From: Heterohyrax brucei
Lineage: Eukaryota > Chordata > Mammalia > Hyracoidea > Procaviidae
Assembly: GCA_028571685.1 (NCBI GenBank)
Contig: CM053140.1
Location: forward strand, 144,693,701 to 144,757,700
DNA: 64,000 nt
Direction: 5' to 3'
Shown here one piece after another: positions 53,500 through 64,000 of this stretch; position 1 is the stretch's first letter, and every line of letters starts with the position of its first letter. The translations under genes and the position numbers were made by a program. The notes under the pieces were generated by a model. It was not told the origin of the DNA and did not search any database. It saw only the letters and a list, made by a program, of their open reading frames with translations.

Positions 53500-54774
53500 T
53501 TCTGTAGTATGCTGATCTTTATTGTACTTTATGGCTACCCGTATAACCACCCTTAATAAACTACGTATAAACCCAATTTTAATTACTACTATTCTTATCG
53601 AGTTCCTCTCTATCTGGAGGACTATAACGACTTTAATACATCCCTCTTTTTAATATGATGCCATCTTAGTTTTCATGATATGATCACTGGATTGTTTCCT
53701 TCACTATTATAGCTTTCATTGACTTTGGAACCTTCCCTAACTGAGTAGGACTCTGGGTGATGTGTCCTGTATTTGCTTCTAAGAAAAGTTTGTGGTTTTG
53801 TTCTTCTGAGCAAAGAGATTCTTTGAGTATTTCTCATAGCTTTGGTTTGGTTTTTACAAAGTATCTGTGTTTCTGTTTATCTGCAAATGTCTTAATTTCA
53901 TATTTGAAATTTGAAATTATTTCAAATTTTTAATTTCATATTTGAAAGATAGTTTTGCAGGGTATGTAATTCTTTGTTGGAAGTTCTTCTCCTTCAAGGC
54001 TTTGAATGTGTCATGCCGCTGTCTTTGTGCCAGCATTGTTTCTTCTGAGAAATCAGATGAAAGCTTACAGATTTCCCTCCGAATGTTAGCTTTACTTTGA
54101 GTCTTGTTGTCTTTAAGAGTTTCTGCTTCTGTTTCATTTTGTTAAGCTTGATTATATTATGTCTTGGAGTCTTTCTTTTGAGATCTATATTGAGTGGCAT
54201 TCAATATGCATCTTGGATATTTGTATCCTCTTCTTTCATAATTTCTGGGAAGTTTTCTCTCAGCAGTTCAGCAACAATATTCTGTGTTCTCAAGTGTCTT
54301 GTGCTGTTCAGGAACTCCAATTAATCCTAGATTGTTCCTCTTAATAGAGTCCCACATGCTTCTTAATGCTTCTTCATTTTTCTTGTGTCTTTTTTCTGAT
54401 TTCGCCTCATAGATGCTGGAGTGAGTAGCTCCGTCTTCCAAATCAGAAATTCTCTCTTCCATTTGTTCCATTCTGTTTTCTTGGCTTTTAATTGAAGTTT
54501 CTATGTCTTTGATTTTGTTCGTCATCTGTTGGATTTCAGAGTACTAGTGTTCCATCAGATTAAACAGCTTGCTTAATTTTTCATTTTGCTCTGCCGCATT
54601 TTGTATAAGGTCTAGGAGGGCTCTATAGATGATCCTTTTGTGTTTACCTTCTGATAGTTTCAGAAAGATTTATTCATCTGGGAAGTTTTGTGGTGCTTTC
54701 TTTTGGGGGCTTTCTGAAGCCATGGGTGATTTCCTGGTTACTGTTTGCTCCAGAGTTTGTTGCTTTGGGGGCAT
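53500..54774 (-). pseudogene. L1 ORF1 remnant (RNA-binding chaperone)
   Basis: The start ATG at 54772-54774 opens MPPKQQTLEQTVTRK. The coiled-coil part is in the open frame at 54268-54525: heptads around IETSIKSQENRMEQMEERIS, followed by RSMWDSIKRNNLGLIGVPE, which leads into the RRM. ORF1p would trimerise and coat L1 RNA. Stops and shifts break the frame (for example before EIQQ near 54545). The 3' limit is approximate. Confidence 0.85.
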
Positions 54775-55843
54775 CGTGTGAATCGATAGAGGCTGGGAGA
54801 GATGCTGTGAGGATGGACCGCAGTTGTTTCTCTAGGCTGTCTTAAAATGAAAGGTAAAAGGTATCTGACAACTTCCAAAGTCAGTCAGGTTTTCAGGTGT
54901 ATACATCTCCCTTCCCAGCTCAGAAAGTAAGCACCTCTATATGGAACCCTAGATGTTATAAACTGGCTCAAAATACTGAAAGGCTACTACCCTGCTGGTC
55001 TCTGCCATCAGGCCCCAGCTGTAAGTGACACTGTATAGAATCCTGCTTTTCTGCTGGAAAAGTGCTCTGGTCCAGGCAGATGCTGCCTCCCTGCCCAGGA
55101 ATTAGGTCCTGCTGGGGCCTCTATAAGGGTAATCCGCCTCCCAGTGGAACAAGATGGTGTCCTGCACAAGCTTGCCACCTGACTGGGTCCAGACTAGTCT
55201 ATGTTAGAGGCAAGAAGAGAGGGCAAAGTTGCTGAGATGCACAGAGTCCACAGCCAGTGTTGCCAGGCCCCAGCCATAGACGACACTGTGTAAAATACTG
55301 CTTTTCTGCTGGAAAAGCACTCTCCTCCAGGCAGGCGCTGCCTCCCAGCCTAGGAACTATGTCCAGCTGGGGCCTCTGTATGGGTGTTTCTGCCTCCCAA
55401 TGGAACAAGAAGGTGTCCTGCACAAGCTCAGTGCCTTGCCTCCATACAAGCTACACCAAAAGAGAGGCCAAAGGTGCTGAGATGCACAGAGTCTAAAGCT
55501 GAACTCTCAAAATATGGCAGTTTTGCCTGCTGATGCCACCAGCAGTGTGTCTCAGTTCAGCTACTAGTCAAGTTCCAGCCCTGCCCACTGGCTAAGACAG
55601 AGAAAATAAAAGTTAAATGGTGAGTTACCTTCAGTTTGTGAAAACCAGCTCTTACAAAGAGGAGGGTCAGCAAAAGAGAGGAGGTTTTCTGTTCACTGGT
55701 ATGAAGTCCAAATTAACAGCCCTATTCCATATTCTAGTGTTCACTAGGTATCCAAAAGGCCCTATTTAATTATCAATTCAGGTCTTGGGTTCCAGAGGGA
55801 TTTAGGGAGATGTGTGTTTAGTCCACCACCTTGATTCCGCCCC
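54775..55843 (-). promoter_or_regulatory. L1 5'UTR with internal promoter (inferred)
   Basis: About 1.07 kb between the L1 start and ORF1, more GC-rich than its surroundings. By family knowledge it holds the RNA polymerase II promoter of the element. It contains two tandem repeats of about 250 bp (55011-55495). Promoter activity is inferred only. Confidence 0.7.
55011..55495 (-). repeat. two tandem monomers in the L1 5'UTR
   Basis: Unit 1 (55011-55265) and unit 2 (55266-about 55495) both read GGCCCCAGC, ACACTGT, TGCTTTTCTGCTGGAAAAG, CCAGGCAG, GCTGGGGCCTCT, TGGAACAAG, GGTGTCCTGCACAAGCT and GCTGAGATGCACAGAGTC. The offset is 255 bp at the left edge and 245 bp at the right, so a small indel separates them. 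Confidence 0.9.
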
Positions 55844-55874
55844 ATAAAATTATTTTGAAATAAACAAAGGCAAC

Positions 55875-56510
55875 TAATTCATTCATTTTACAAACACTTA
55901 TCTACCCATTGGATGCTACTATGTGGGACTGCCAAAACAGTGCTTAGGCAATTTCAAGTCAGTATTGAATAAAACAAAGTTTGCTTTCTTCTTGTAGCTT
56001 ACATCCTAATGGAGAAGAACAAGCAAGAACAAATGGGTGAATAAATATATGATATGAAGGCAACAAGTGCAATGAAGAAAACTATAGCAAGACAAAATCG
56101 TAAAGATGTGGGTAGCTCTGTGACATGTAGTCAGTGACTGCCTCTTTAAAAAGATGATGCATGCATGGATACATGATAAAGAATGCTATGTAGGAAGGAA
56201 GGAACATCTCAGAAAAACGAGCAGTACATGCAAAGACCCTAAGCCAGAATCATCCTGGTGTCATACAGAACAATGATGAGGCCAACGTGACTGGAGCACA
56301 GTGAATGAGAGAGGGGGTACTGTGGGAGATGAGATCAGAGATATCTCAAATAATAGATCGTGGCAGGCTTTGTTGGCCAAGTTAAGGACTAGGTTTTATT
56401 TGGAGTTAAAAGCAAGTCATTGGAGAGTTCCTATGGAGAAGAGATAGGCTCTTCCTTTTATTTTAGAAAGCTCATCAGTAGGAGGTGGGGTAAGGAAGCA
56501 GGAAGGCCCA
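55875..56510 (-). mobile_element. L2 LINE, long reverse fragment
   Basis: CTAATTCATTCATTTTACAAACAC, AGCTTACATCCTAATGGAGAAG, GCAAAGACCCTAAGCCAG, GAGGCCAACGTGACTGGAGCACAGTGAATGAGAG, GGAGATGAGATCAGAG and TTGTTGGCCAAGTTAAGGACTAGG run in reverse L2 order for over 600 bp. Confidence 0.88.
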
Positions 56511-56514
56511 TTAG

Positions 56515-57905
56515 GAGGTTGCTGTGTTATATGTTAGGAAATGATGATGGCATGATGAGAAGCAGTCAGACATTGCATCAAACTGACAGAGCCTTTGCCT
56601 TTTGGGGTTGAAAAGTGTGTTCAAAATGACTGCTTATCCTCATCATTAACATCAACATTATTATAAAAACACACTGCCAGGTATGAATCTTTTGAAATAT
56701 ATATGTAAAGCATCCCAGAAGATCAAGGCTACACCAAACGTTGTCGCTATTATTTTATTTAAAACATAGATTAATCTCCACACTCCAGGCTTTTGATTTA
56801 TATACTATTTCATTCAAGAGTAAACAAATATCTTTTGAGTATGTATTTGTGTCTGCCACTTTTGTAAGTGTTTCTTTTTTTAAAAAAAAAAAAGATTGAT
56901 GCCATTTGTACTCACAAGCAGCCACCAGTCAATGCACTTGGACACAAGAGTGTAAACAGTAGACCAGCATTTAGAGGAAGGCTGCTGAGCAGGAGATGAT
57001 TAGCACACAAGAAATTTAAATAAAATTGTTATATTTCATTTTGCATTCCTGGTATGTGTTTGCTTGCAATTTGAAAAGATTTATTATTGCAGTCATTTTA
57101 TAACTTACAATTAGATAGTATTTTACTATTTAGCCTAGAGCAAATATGACTGTATAACCCCAAGAATCAAAGGCATGTCATGTAACTTTTAGTGTTCTGG
57201 CTTATAGGTTAATGTACATGGCTTTGTCCTTGATGGGGATTACTGTATAACCATGGGAATATTATTAACAGTCAGTTAGAGGAGGAGAACTTTATTACAG
57301 ATTAGGCAATTTATTCCTTTTAGCTTTCAGAAATCTCACAAAAGTAGATAACAAAGAGTCTAATGTATAATCTTGTTGTGAGTGGGTGGTTATACATTGA
57401 GATATCTGACACCCAGTTGTTAGAAGATCAGAAAGAATGCAAAGCCCAACTGAAAGGCTAATTGTGTTTTGCATCACATGTGGCACAGCAGTAAAAGAGG
57501 CATACAGAGCTGGGACTAACATGCTTCTGATGGCTGAGAGCCATTCACATTATGGCAGGTCAAGACAAAACTGACAGAGAACAAATCAGTATCCGTCTTC
57601 CCCACCTTCATTTGTTCATTTAATAATTCATTCAAAAAAATGTTCTTTAAATGTAAATAAGAGAAACATAAGTAAATTACTTATGTGTGCTTTTCAAACA
57701 TTCATAGCTTCTGGTTATCATACAGGAAGAAAAGAAGCACTTGAAACTGAGTGGATTCAGTGGTTCTCCAATTTTTCTCTTGCCACCTCATTAACCCCAA
57801 CTTAGCTGCTACACTGAGTTTCAGGAGCTGTTACCAGCTCATTGCATGGCTCCCAGCCCTTCTTGCAGTACAGCCTTTCTGGAAGAAAAAGGCTATTAAT
57901 AGGGC
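56515..57905. other. unannotated sequence
   Basis: An A run at 56879-56893. No gene or clear repeat recognised. Confidence 0.4.
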
Positions 57906-57910
57906 TGAAG

Positions 57911-58110
57911 GAAGTTCCTGGGTGATCCAGAATTGTTAAAACACTTGCTGCCAACCAGAAGATAGGTGGTTCAAGTTGACCCATGGAAAACTCCAAAGAA
58001 AGGCCTGGAGATCTACTCTAAAAACTTAGCCTTTAAAAGCTCTATAGAGCACAGTTATACTTTGGCACATATGGAATCACCATGAATCTACTTAATGGCA
58101 ACTGGTATCG
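57911..58110 (+). mobile_element. SINE of the GTTCCTGGGTG type
   Basis: AAGTTCCTGGGTGATCCAG head, AAGATAGGTGGTTCAAGTTG box B region, AAAGGCCTGGAGATCTACTC body and CACCATGAATCTACTTAATGGCAACTGG end. Confidence 0.85.
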
Positions 58111-58581
58111 AAGAGGTTTAAAGAAGTAGAGAAGGTCATCTCACCCAGTTCTGACACTTGTGGTTTCCTGCTATCACCGCCACACTGGCCTTGAAGCCCT
58201 CTTGCTGTTATCCTTCAAAATACGCAATCCTTTGAGAAGCCTGTGGCCTCAGATCCATCTGAAAGAAAGCTCGGGTAGCAATACGATTTTGATTTTGCTA
58301 TGATTTGTTTACAGTACTTCACATTTGGCTGCTGCATGACATTGTCTTCTTGGATTGCCTCAGTTAATTTGTAAGCTATAAAAATATTATTTTTTATCAT
58401 TGTAAATGTAGAATATGATAAGGGGAACCAGATCACAATGTAATTCTAGGAAAAGATGCACAGGGGGTGGTCAGTCCTATTTTACTGTACGGTAACAGTA
58501 GATACTATTGTTGACAGGTATTACATAGAGCTCATGCTTTGTACATGTGAGGCCCTAGTTTAATTTTCAGTGTCTCTATTC

Positions 58582-58748
58582 TTGGAGGCTTGGTGGTACA
58601 GTGGTTAAGAGTTCAGTGGCTAACCAAGAGCTCAGCAGTTCAAATCTACCAGCTGCTCCTTGGAAACACTATGGGGCAGTTTTAGGTAGTCCTATAGTGT
58701 TGTTATGAGTTGTAGTTGGCTCAATGGCCAAGATTTAGTTTTGGTTTG
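58582..58748 (+). mobile_element. AfroSINE, short type
   Basis: TTGGAGGCTTGGTGGTACAG to GGCCAAGATTTAGTTTTGG. Confidence 0.9.
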
Positions 58749-58780
58749 TGTCAAGTACATTACATATGATTAGCCAACAT

Positions 58781-58946
58781 TAGAAAACCTTGTGGCATAG
58801 TGGTTAAGTGCTACATCTGCTAACCGGAAAGTTGGCAGTTCAAATCCACCAGGTTCTCCTTGGAAACTGTGGAGCAGTTGTACCCTGTGCTATAGGATTG
58901 TCACGAGATGGAATTGACTCGATGGTACTGAGTTTGATTTGATTTT
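58781..58946 (+). mobile_element. AfroSINE, short type, tandem neighbour
   Basis: GAAAACCTTGTGGCATAGTGG to CGATGGTACTGAGTTTGATTTG. Same orientation, 33 bp after the preceding copy. Confidence 0.92.
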
Positions 58947-59129
58947 CTGGTTAGTCACCATTATAAAGCTAGAGCAATTAGGGCTTTTTTTTTTTTTCGG
59001 ATGGAGACAGTATGGCCTGTGGAAGTGAAATACAGCCTGCAGTTTCAAGGTCACTGTGAATTATACCTAGGTCTAATTTACTCTAAAGCCTGTGTTCTTC
59101 AGTAATACCCTAATCTAGTCTAAGAATCT

Positions 59130-59612
59130 CTACTTTTTTTTAATTTTATTTTATTGTACTTCAGATGAAGCTTTACAGAGCAAATTAGCTTCTCATTAAG
59201 CCAGTAACACTCATCTTGTTTGGTGATTGGTTGCCAATCCCAAGACGTTTCAACACTCTTCCCTTCTTGACCTTGAGTTCCCTGTTACCAGATTTCCTGT
59301 ATCCCCTGGCCCTCTAATCCTTGCCTCTGAGATAGTGTGCCCACTTGGTCTCTTTTTGTTTTATGGGCTTGTCTAAATGGCGATCCTAAGGAATGCCTTC
59401 ATTATTGAGTTATACAGGAGACTGGGGGCCGTACTCTCAGGGTTTCTGCAGTCTCTATCAGGCCAGCAAGTCTGATCTTTTTTGTGTGTTTGAGTTAGAA
59501 TTTTGTTTTACATTTCTCTCCAGCTCTGTCTTGGACTCTCTATTGTGATCCTTGCCAGAGCAGTCAGTGGTGGTAGCAGGGCACCATCTAGTTGTGCTGG
59601 ACTCAGTCTGCT
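59130..59612 (-). mobile_element. young-type L1 3'UTR, type B
   Basis: A T-rich start (reversed poly(A) side), TTGTACTTCAGATGAAGCTTTACAGAGC, GGTTGCCAATCCCAAGACG, GGGGGCCGTACTCTCAGGG, TTGTGATCCTTGCCAGAGCAGTC and GGTAGCAGGGCACCATCTAG. Truncated near GTGCTGGACTCAGTCTGC. Confidence 0.85.
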
Positions 59613-59614
59613 GG

Positions 59615-60125
59615 GTTTTTTGATTTTAATAAGCATAGGCCATTTTGCTTTTCCCAGAAGTACTGAAACCTGAAGTCACGGGCAGGCAAATCTTCTTGGG
59701 GGTGGGGAGAACGATTGTGAATACTGTTAAACAGAGTGAGGGAGACATACAGCTGCCAGCTGCTACCAAATTTCCCTCACCTTTAGAAACCCACTTGAGC
59801 TACAGGGAGAAGGAAATACCAGTGTCAACAAATTTGATGATTCGAGGTAAGATACTGAGAGCTACTAACAGTAAATTTGCTTAGCTGGATTTTTATTCTA
59901 TCTATATAAGAAATTACTTTCTAACATATACAACATTTTGGAATATATTAAATATATTATCTGGCTGTTGAACTGTTTCCAAATGCTAAAATTACGTGAG
60001 TCTATGAAACATCACATTTTGATTTTTGATTTTACCATAGCCCTCGTCTTTAATCGTGTAATTTTCTTTCTAATATTTTGTCCAGCTTGCTTTTTTTTCC
60101 CCTCTAAAGAAATACAGTGAGATAG
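59615..60125. other. unannotated sequence
   Basis: No repeat or gene recognised. Confidence 0.4.
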
Positions 60126-60127
60126 CT

Positions 60128-60336
60128 GAGGAGCCCTGGTGTGCAATGCTTAACTGCTCAGCTGCTAATCCAGAGGTTGGGAGTTGGAACCCGCTCAGCA
60201 GTTCCACTGGGAAAAAACCTTGGCAATTTGTTCCCATCAAGAGCCTTGAAGACTTTATGGAGCAGTTCTAGTCTGTCACGTGGGATAGTTATGAGTTGAA
60301 AATTGACTTGGTGGCACCTAACTGCAACAACAAAGA
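60128..60336 (+). mobile_element. AfroSINE-like copy with RTE-type ACAACAA tail
   Basis: AGGAGCCCTGGTGTGCAATG head, GGGAGTTGGAACCCGC box B region, extra middle CTTGGCAATTTGTTCCCATC, and the end GAAAATTGACTTGGTGGCACCTAACTGCAACAACAAAG, which matches the LINE tail CACCTAATTACAACAATAA. Confidence 0.88.
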
Positions 60337-60514
60337 AACTATAATAGTACTATGCAACTGTCAGCACCATGTGAAACTCCAAGATCTCCAACAAACCGTG
60401 CTGTTCTTCCAGGTTAGGCTTTGTCTGTATATCTTAATCCCCCAAATAAAACATGTTGAGCAAAAATTTCAACTCTTGCTAACAGGAAAAGCAATGTCAA
60501 GCATGTCTTTTGGC

Positions 60515-60800
60515 ATTGTCAGGTATAGTGGTAGAGCTGGGGTAGAATTCTTGCTGTCTGTGTAGATGGCTAAGTTTGATTCCCAGCCAATAAACTTCAT
60601 GCAGAGCCACCATTCATCGGCCATTGGAGGCTTCTGTGTTGCCATGGTGCTGAACTGCTTTCAGTAGGGCTTCTAGACCAGAACGAAAGGCCTGGTGACA
60701 TACTTCCAAAAAATCAGCAAAACCTACAGATTACAGCAGCTTGATCCCATTGTGCACGGGGTCACTGTAAGTTGGAGGCTGATTTGATTGTAGGCAACAT
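60515..60800 (+). mobile_element. tRNA-Gly-derived SINE, copy 3
   Basis: GTATAGTGGTAGAGCTGGGG/GTAGAATTCTTGCTGTC head, TTTGATTCCCAGCCAATAAAC box B region, CATTGGAGGCTTCTGTGTTGCCATGGTGCTGAACTGC body, CATTGTGCACGGGGTCACTG and a degraded end. Confidence 0.85.
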
Positions 60801-60802
60801 CA

Positions 60803-62015
60803 AGAATTGGCATTATATTGCTTCTTGTCAAGATACGCTTTGTAAATCCTGAGTACACTAATCTAATTATTAATGCCATTTCTACTTCAGTTTTGCAGTG
60901 GTGACAGGGCAAATATTAGGCCAGTTTCTCACTAGCATAGGTTTAATTTTGTTAATATGAATGTTCTGTTTATGATGCACACAGGGGAGAATTCAAAATT
61001 GTAGATGTGATTTTCTACTTGGTAACTATTGTGCGTACAGTGCACACCAGGGACTATTCGCAGGGATAACTGTCTTTCTTCAACACAGACGCCTTAGATC
61101 TAAAGAGCTTTAATTCAAGTCCTTTGAAGAAAAATATCGTAAGAAAAGAAGATTCACAAGTGTTTTCTTTGTGCTCTGTATAATCCATAGGTCCCATTGT
61201 AAGGCTGTGTTTCCTAGATTAAAGGCCCCATTTTAAGTTCACCCTTTTTGATGGACTTGATAAGTCAATTCAGTGAAACAACCTGTCAGTTTCATACTAT
61301 GTAATGATTCAACCAATTTAACTGAATTGTCAGGGATTTTGAAACAAATGAGAAGTCAATTCAGGCAAAACAGTTAAAGGGATTTTCCCTGAAGGGGTAG
61401 TCTAAGTGATAGACAAGAGGTTCTGTAAGTTGGTATGTTTATATTCATGCAAAAATTTTGTGTCCTTTATTATAGAATATCCCCAATTTTTTAACCTATG
61501 TATTTTGCTGAAGTTAAGTTTACATGAACACATCTTGTACTTTTAAAAAGGAATATAAAATTAATCTCTCTATATTTATCTCCATATCTGTTGAGAAGAG
61601 CTTTAAGTATGCAATAAAAAGTAAAATTAACACATATACTTTAATAATCAAGAATAATATGAAAATAATATCAATAATAATATAAATAATATAAAAAGTG
61701 ATTTTTAAAGAAAATTAAGTACAAAATTTTTAGGCCAAATAATGCCCCTTAAACAACAATAACAACAACAAAATGATGGTTGAAGTGATCTGTTCTTGTT
61801 TGTTTTGTTGTACTTTTGTATGAATTATGTCACAGAGAGATATTTGAGTCTCTAAGGTTACATATAAATAACAGTTGCTGTGGGAAGATTTTGCTTATCA
61901 CTCAGAGTGCTAGGCTTGTAACTTTGTAATACAGGAACAAAATGATAGCACTTAGGGACATGCATTTCCAACCAAGATGAAATAACAAGGAACAGAATTA
62001 TTACTCCCCTGAGTA
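60803..62015. other. unannotated AT-rich sequence
   Basis: Very AT-rich at 61540-61780, with AATAAT runs. No gene or definite repeat. Confidence 0.4.
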
Positions 62016-62017
62016 TG

Positions 62018-62182
62018 GACGGGAGCCCTCGGTTGCACAGTGGTTAGGAGCTCAACTGTTAGCCAAAATGTTGGCAGTTTGAACTGCCAACTGCTCTGCG
62101 GAAACCCTATGGGCAGTTCTGCTTACTCTGTAGGGTTGCTGTGAGTTGGAATTGACTTGATGGCAATGTTTTTTATTTTTAT
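62018..62182 (+). mobile_element. AfroSINE, short type
   Basis: GACGGGAGCCCTCGGTTGC to GACTTGATGGCAATG, with a T-rich tail. Confidence 0.9.
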
Positions 62183-62189
62183 TTCTTAA

Positions 62190-62985
62190 GGAAATCAACA
62201 AATTGTCAAAATATATGAAACAAACTACGAAAACACTAATCATCAGCAACATTGGACAAATGGTCCCTAAAATATGTGAAGAAATTAAGAGAATGAAAAG
62301 ACAAACTGCAGACTGGAAGGCAATATTTTCAAAACACATACTTGATAAGGTCTTGCATATGATAAAGAACTTGTGTCCAAAGCATACAAAGAGCCCTTAA
62401 AACTCAACAAGAAAACAAACAGCTCAGTTACAAGCTCAACAAAAGAACTGAGCAGAGACCTCACCAAAGAAGATACATAGATAACAAATAGGCAAATGAA
62501 AAACGTGTAACATATGTTATTAGGGAATTGCAAATCAAAACAATGGCTATGACTAGGCACTTAATAGATTGGCTAAAATCCCAAACACTGTCAACACCAA
62601 ATACTGGCAAGGATGTGGGATATGTGGTGCTTTCCTTCATTGCTGATGTTAATACAAAATGCCACTGTCACTTTGAAAGATAGTCAGTCTGACAGCTGCT
62701 TACACAGCTTAACGTAGCTTACCAAAAGATCTAGCAGACTCAAAAATGCATATCCTGTATGATCTCATTTATATAAAATCCTCTAAAAGGTAAATGTTAA
62801 CTATGATGGAAATCTGTTCAGTGGCTGTCTGGGGCTGGGAGGAATTGACTGCAAAGAACCATAAAGTAATATTGGGGGAAATGGAAATAATGTTTTGACT
62901 GAAGTGGTGGTTACATGGTAGGTGTATGTATATATATATGGGTGTGTGTCAAATGCATTGAACTGTATACTTAAAATAAAACCCT
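62190..62985 (+). mobile_element. old L1 3' end
   Basis: GGAAATCAACAAATTGTC, AAGACAAACTGCAGACTGG, ACTTGTGTCCAAAGCATAC, TAGGGAATTGCAAATCAAAACAATGGC, GGTGGTTACATGG and CATTGAACTGTATACTTAAAATAAAACC are plus-oriented L1 landmarks. Coding remnants are broken; the fragment corresponds to the ORF2 C-terminus plus 3' end. Confidence 0.85.
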
Positions 62986-62987
62986 GA

Positions 62988-63193
62988 AACCAAACCAATT
63001 ACTGTAAAGTTGATTTGATTCATGGTGACTCCATGTGTTTCAGAGTAAAACAATGCTCCATAGGATACTCAAGGACTGTTTCTTTTCAGAAGTAGCTTTC
63101 TAGGCTTTTCTTCTGAGATGTCTCAGGGTGGCCTTGAACCTTCAACCTTTTGGTTAGCATACAAGCATGAACCGTTTTGCATTTACCCAGAGA
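62988..63193 (-). mobile_element. AfroSINE, long variant
   Basis: AAACCAAACCAATTACTGTAAAG (tail), TTCTTTTCAGAAGTAGC middle and the head TTTACCCAGAGACC. Confidence 0.88.
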
Positions 63194-63239
63194 CCAGTAG
63201 TGTCACAGGGGCTTAGAAATAGCATCGTTTTCACCAGCC

Positions 63240-63392
63240 AGACTGGTTGAGAGCTATAGCTGCTAACCAAAAGGTCAGCAGTTCAGATCCACTTACTACC
63301 CCTTGGAAACTCTATAGGGCAGTTCTGCTCTGCAGGTTTAGTTTTGGTTTTCTGGAATTACTATGAATTAGAATATACTCAACAACAATGAA
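63240..63392 (+). mobile_element. AfroSINE, short type
   Basis: GGTTGAGAGCTATAGCTGC to GAATATACTCAACAACAATG, with a GTTTAGTTTTGGTTTTCTGG stretch inside it. Confidence 0.85.
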
Positions 63393-63395
63393 TTT

Positions 63396-63541
63396 TTGCT
63401 GTCAAGTTGATTCTGACTCCTATAAGTCCTACAAATAGAATAGACCTGCCCCCTTGGAGTTTCCAAGGAGCACCTGATAGATTTGGACTGCCAGCTTTTG
63501 GTTAGCAGCATGGCACTTAGCCACTGCACCAAAGGGTTTCC
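63396..63541 (-). mobile_element. AfroSINE, short type, inverted neighbour
   Basis: TTTGCTGTCAAGTTGATTC (tail) to TGCACCAAAGGGTTTCC (head), tail to tail with the preceding copy. Confidence 0.9.
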
Positions 63542-63635
63542 AAGGCTGTAAATCTTTTAGGGAAGCACCACATCTGTCTCCCTTGGAACGAGTAGGGGGC
63601 TCCAAACTGCAGACCTCTTGGTTAGCAGCCATATG
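63542..63635 (-). mobile_element. AfroSINE long-type head half
   Basis: AAGGCTGTAAATCTTTTAGGG, CTCCAAACTGCAGACCTCTTGGTTAGCAGCC. It abuts the head of another copy, so one SINE has inserted into or recombined with the other. A (CA)n then A run follows (63640-63661). Confidence 0.82.
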
Positions 63636-63661
63636 TACACACACACACACACAAAAAAAAA

Positions 63662-63805
63662 ACCTGTTGCTATCAAGTTGATTACTACTTGTAGTGACAG
63701 AGTAGAAGTGCACCACAGAGCTTCCATGGAGAGGCTGGTGGATTTGAACTGCCGACCTTTTGGTTATCAGCTGAGCTTTTCACTCGGTGTGCCACTAGGC
63801 TCCGT
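63662..63805 (-). mobile_element. AfroSINE, short type
   Basis: AACCTGTTGCTATCAAGTTG (tail) to GTGTGCCACTAGGCTCC (head). Confidence 0.9.
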
Positions 63806-64000
63806 AAAATACTGTACAGTAGAGATAAAGGACCAAAATACAACCCTCAAATCGTACAGAGGTTCAAAGGAGATTGAAATGACCATAAGGGTTTCAGATT
63901 GACGGATTGAAACATAACTCACCAAGAATTTACCAAGATAAAAAGTCAGTATTTAAAAATACTGACTACGGCACTGAAAGTAGAAGAATGCAAGAAGCAA

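Larger units (their letters stand above)
48577..55843 (-). mobile_element. full-length L1 LINE, defective
   Basis: About 7.27 kb on the minus strand. The 5' end at 55843 reads GGGGCGGAATCAAGGTGGTG, close to a canonical L1 start with a decayed YY1-like site. Next come a 5'UTR (about 54775-55843), ORF1 (start ATG at 54772-54774, running to about 53500), ORF2 (about 49540-53370) and a 3'UTR (48600-49540). The element ends in a T run on the plus strand (48577-48600), that is its poly(A) tail. Both ORFs carry stops and frameshifts. No clear target duplication was found. It carries one 25-bp insertion at 50201-50225. Confidence 0.93.

Overview
The window is mammalian nuclear DNA and looks like intergenic or deep intronic sequence from an afrotherian, most likely an elephant-like (proboscidean) genome. 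The species call is inference. It rests on dozens of AfroSINE copies (tRNA-like head, GGAATTGACTC...CACTGGGTTTGGTTT tail), a BovB/RTE-type LINE with a matching 3' end, and L1s whose 3' ends I associate with elephant. Nothing bacterial, phage-like or CRISPR-like is present. I found no intact protein-coding gene, no functional RNA gene and no CpG island. The longest open frame (165 codons, 31326-31823) runs antisense through old LINE-like sequence.

Layout. 1-5690: AfroSINEs (one pair back to back), one SINE split by a solo LTR, a young-type L1 ORF2 fragment (minus strand) and an RTE 3' end (minus). 5500-13100: old L1 sequence (minus) broken by a foldback mariner, SINEs, a 1.4-kb BovB/RTE LINE (plus) and an L1 3'UTR insertion. 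13540-17650: L2, MIR, a tRNA-Gly-derived SINE, a mariner transposase remnant and two LTR pieces. 17650-26040: old L1, many SINEs and a nested pair of LTRs. 26050-31010: long old L1 (minus) carrying an L1 3' end and a second foldback mariner. 31840-42000: further L1 3'UTR, a third foldback mariner, SINEs, a tandem LTR pair, MER5A and MIR. 42000-48570: sparse, with L2, a few SINEs, a tRNA-Gly SINE and an LTR. 48577-55843: a full-length but dead L1 (minus) with 5'UTR, ORF1, ORF2 and 3'UTR. 55875-64000: L2, SINEs, L1 3' ends and largely unannotated DNA.

How the elements relate. The RTE LINE (8643-10058) and the tRNA-Gly SINEs share about 95 nt at their 3' ends, and all AfroSINEs share the last about 30 nt of that end, which fits SINEs mobilised by the RTE machinery. 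Several insertions consist of only 13-51 bp of a SINE tail flanked by target-site duplications. Three mariner-derived foldback elements share one chimeric junction, so they descend from one rearranged founder. A full-length L1 has a tandemly repeated 5'UTR.

Boundaries were judged by eye and are usually good to 5-20 bp. Family names are from memory of consensus sequences; no database was searched.
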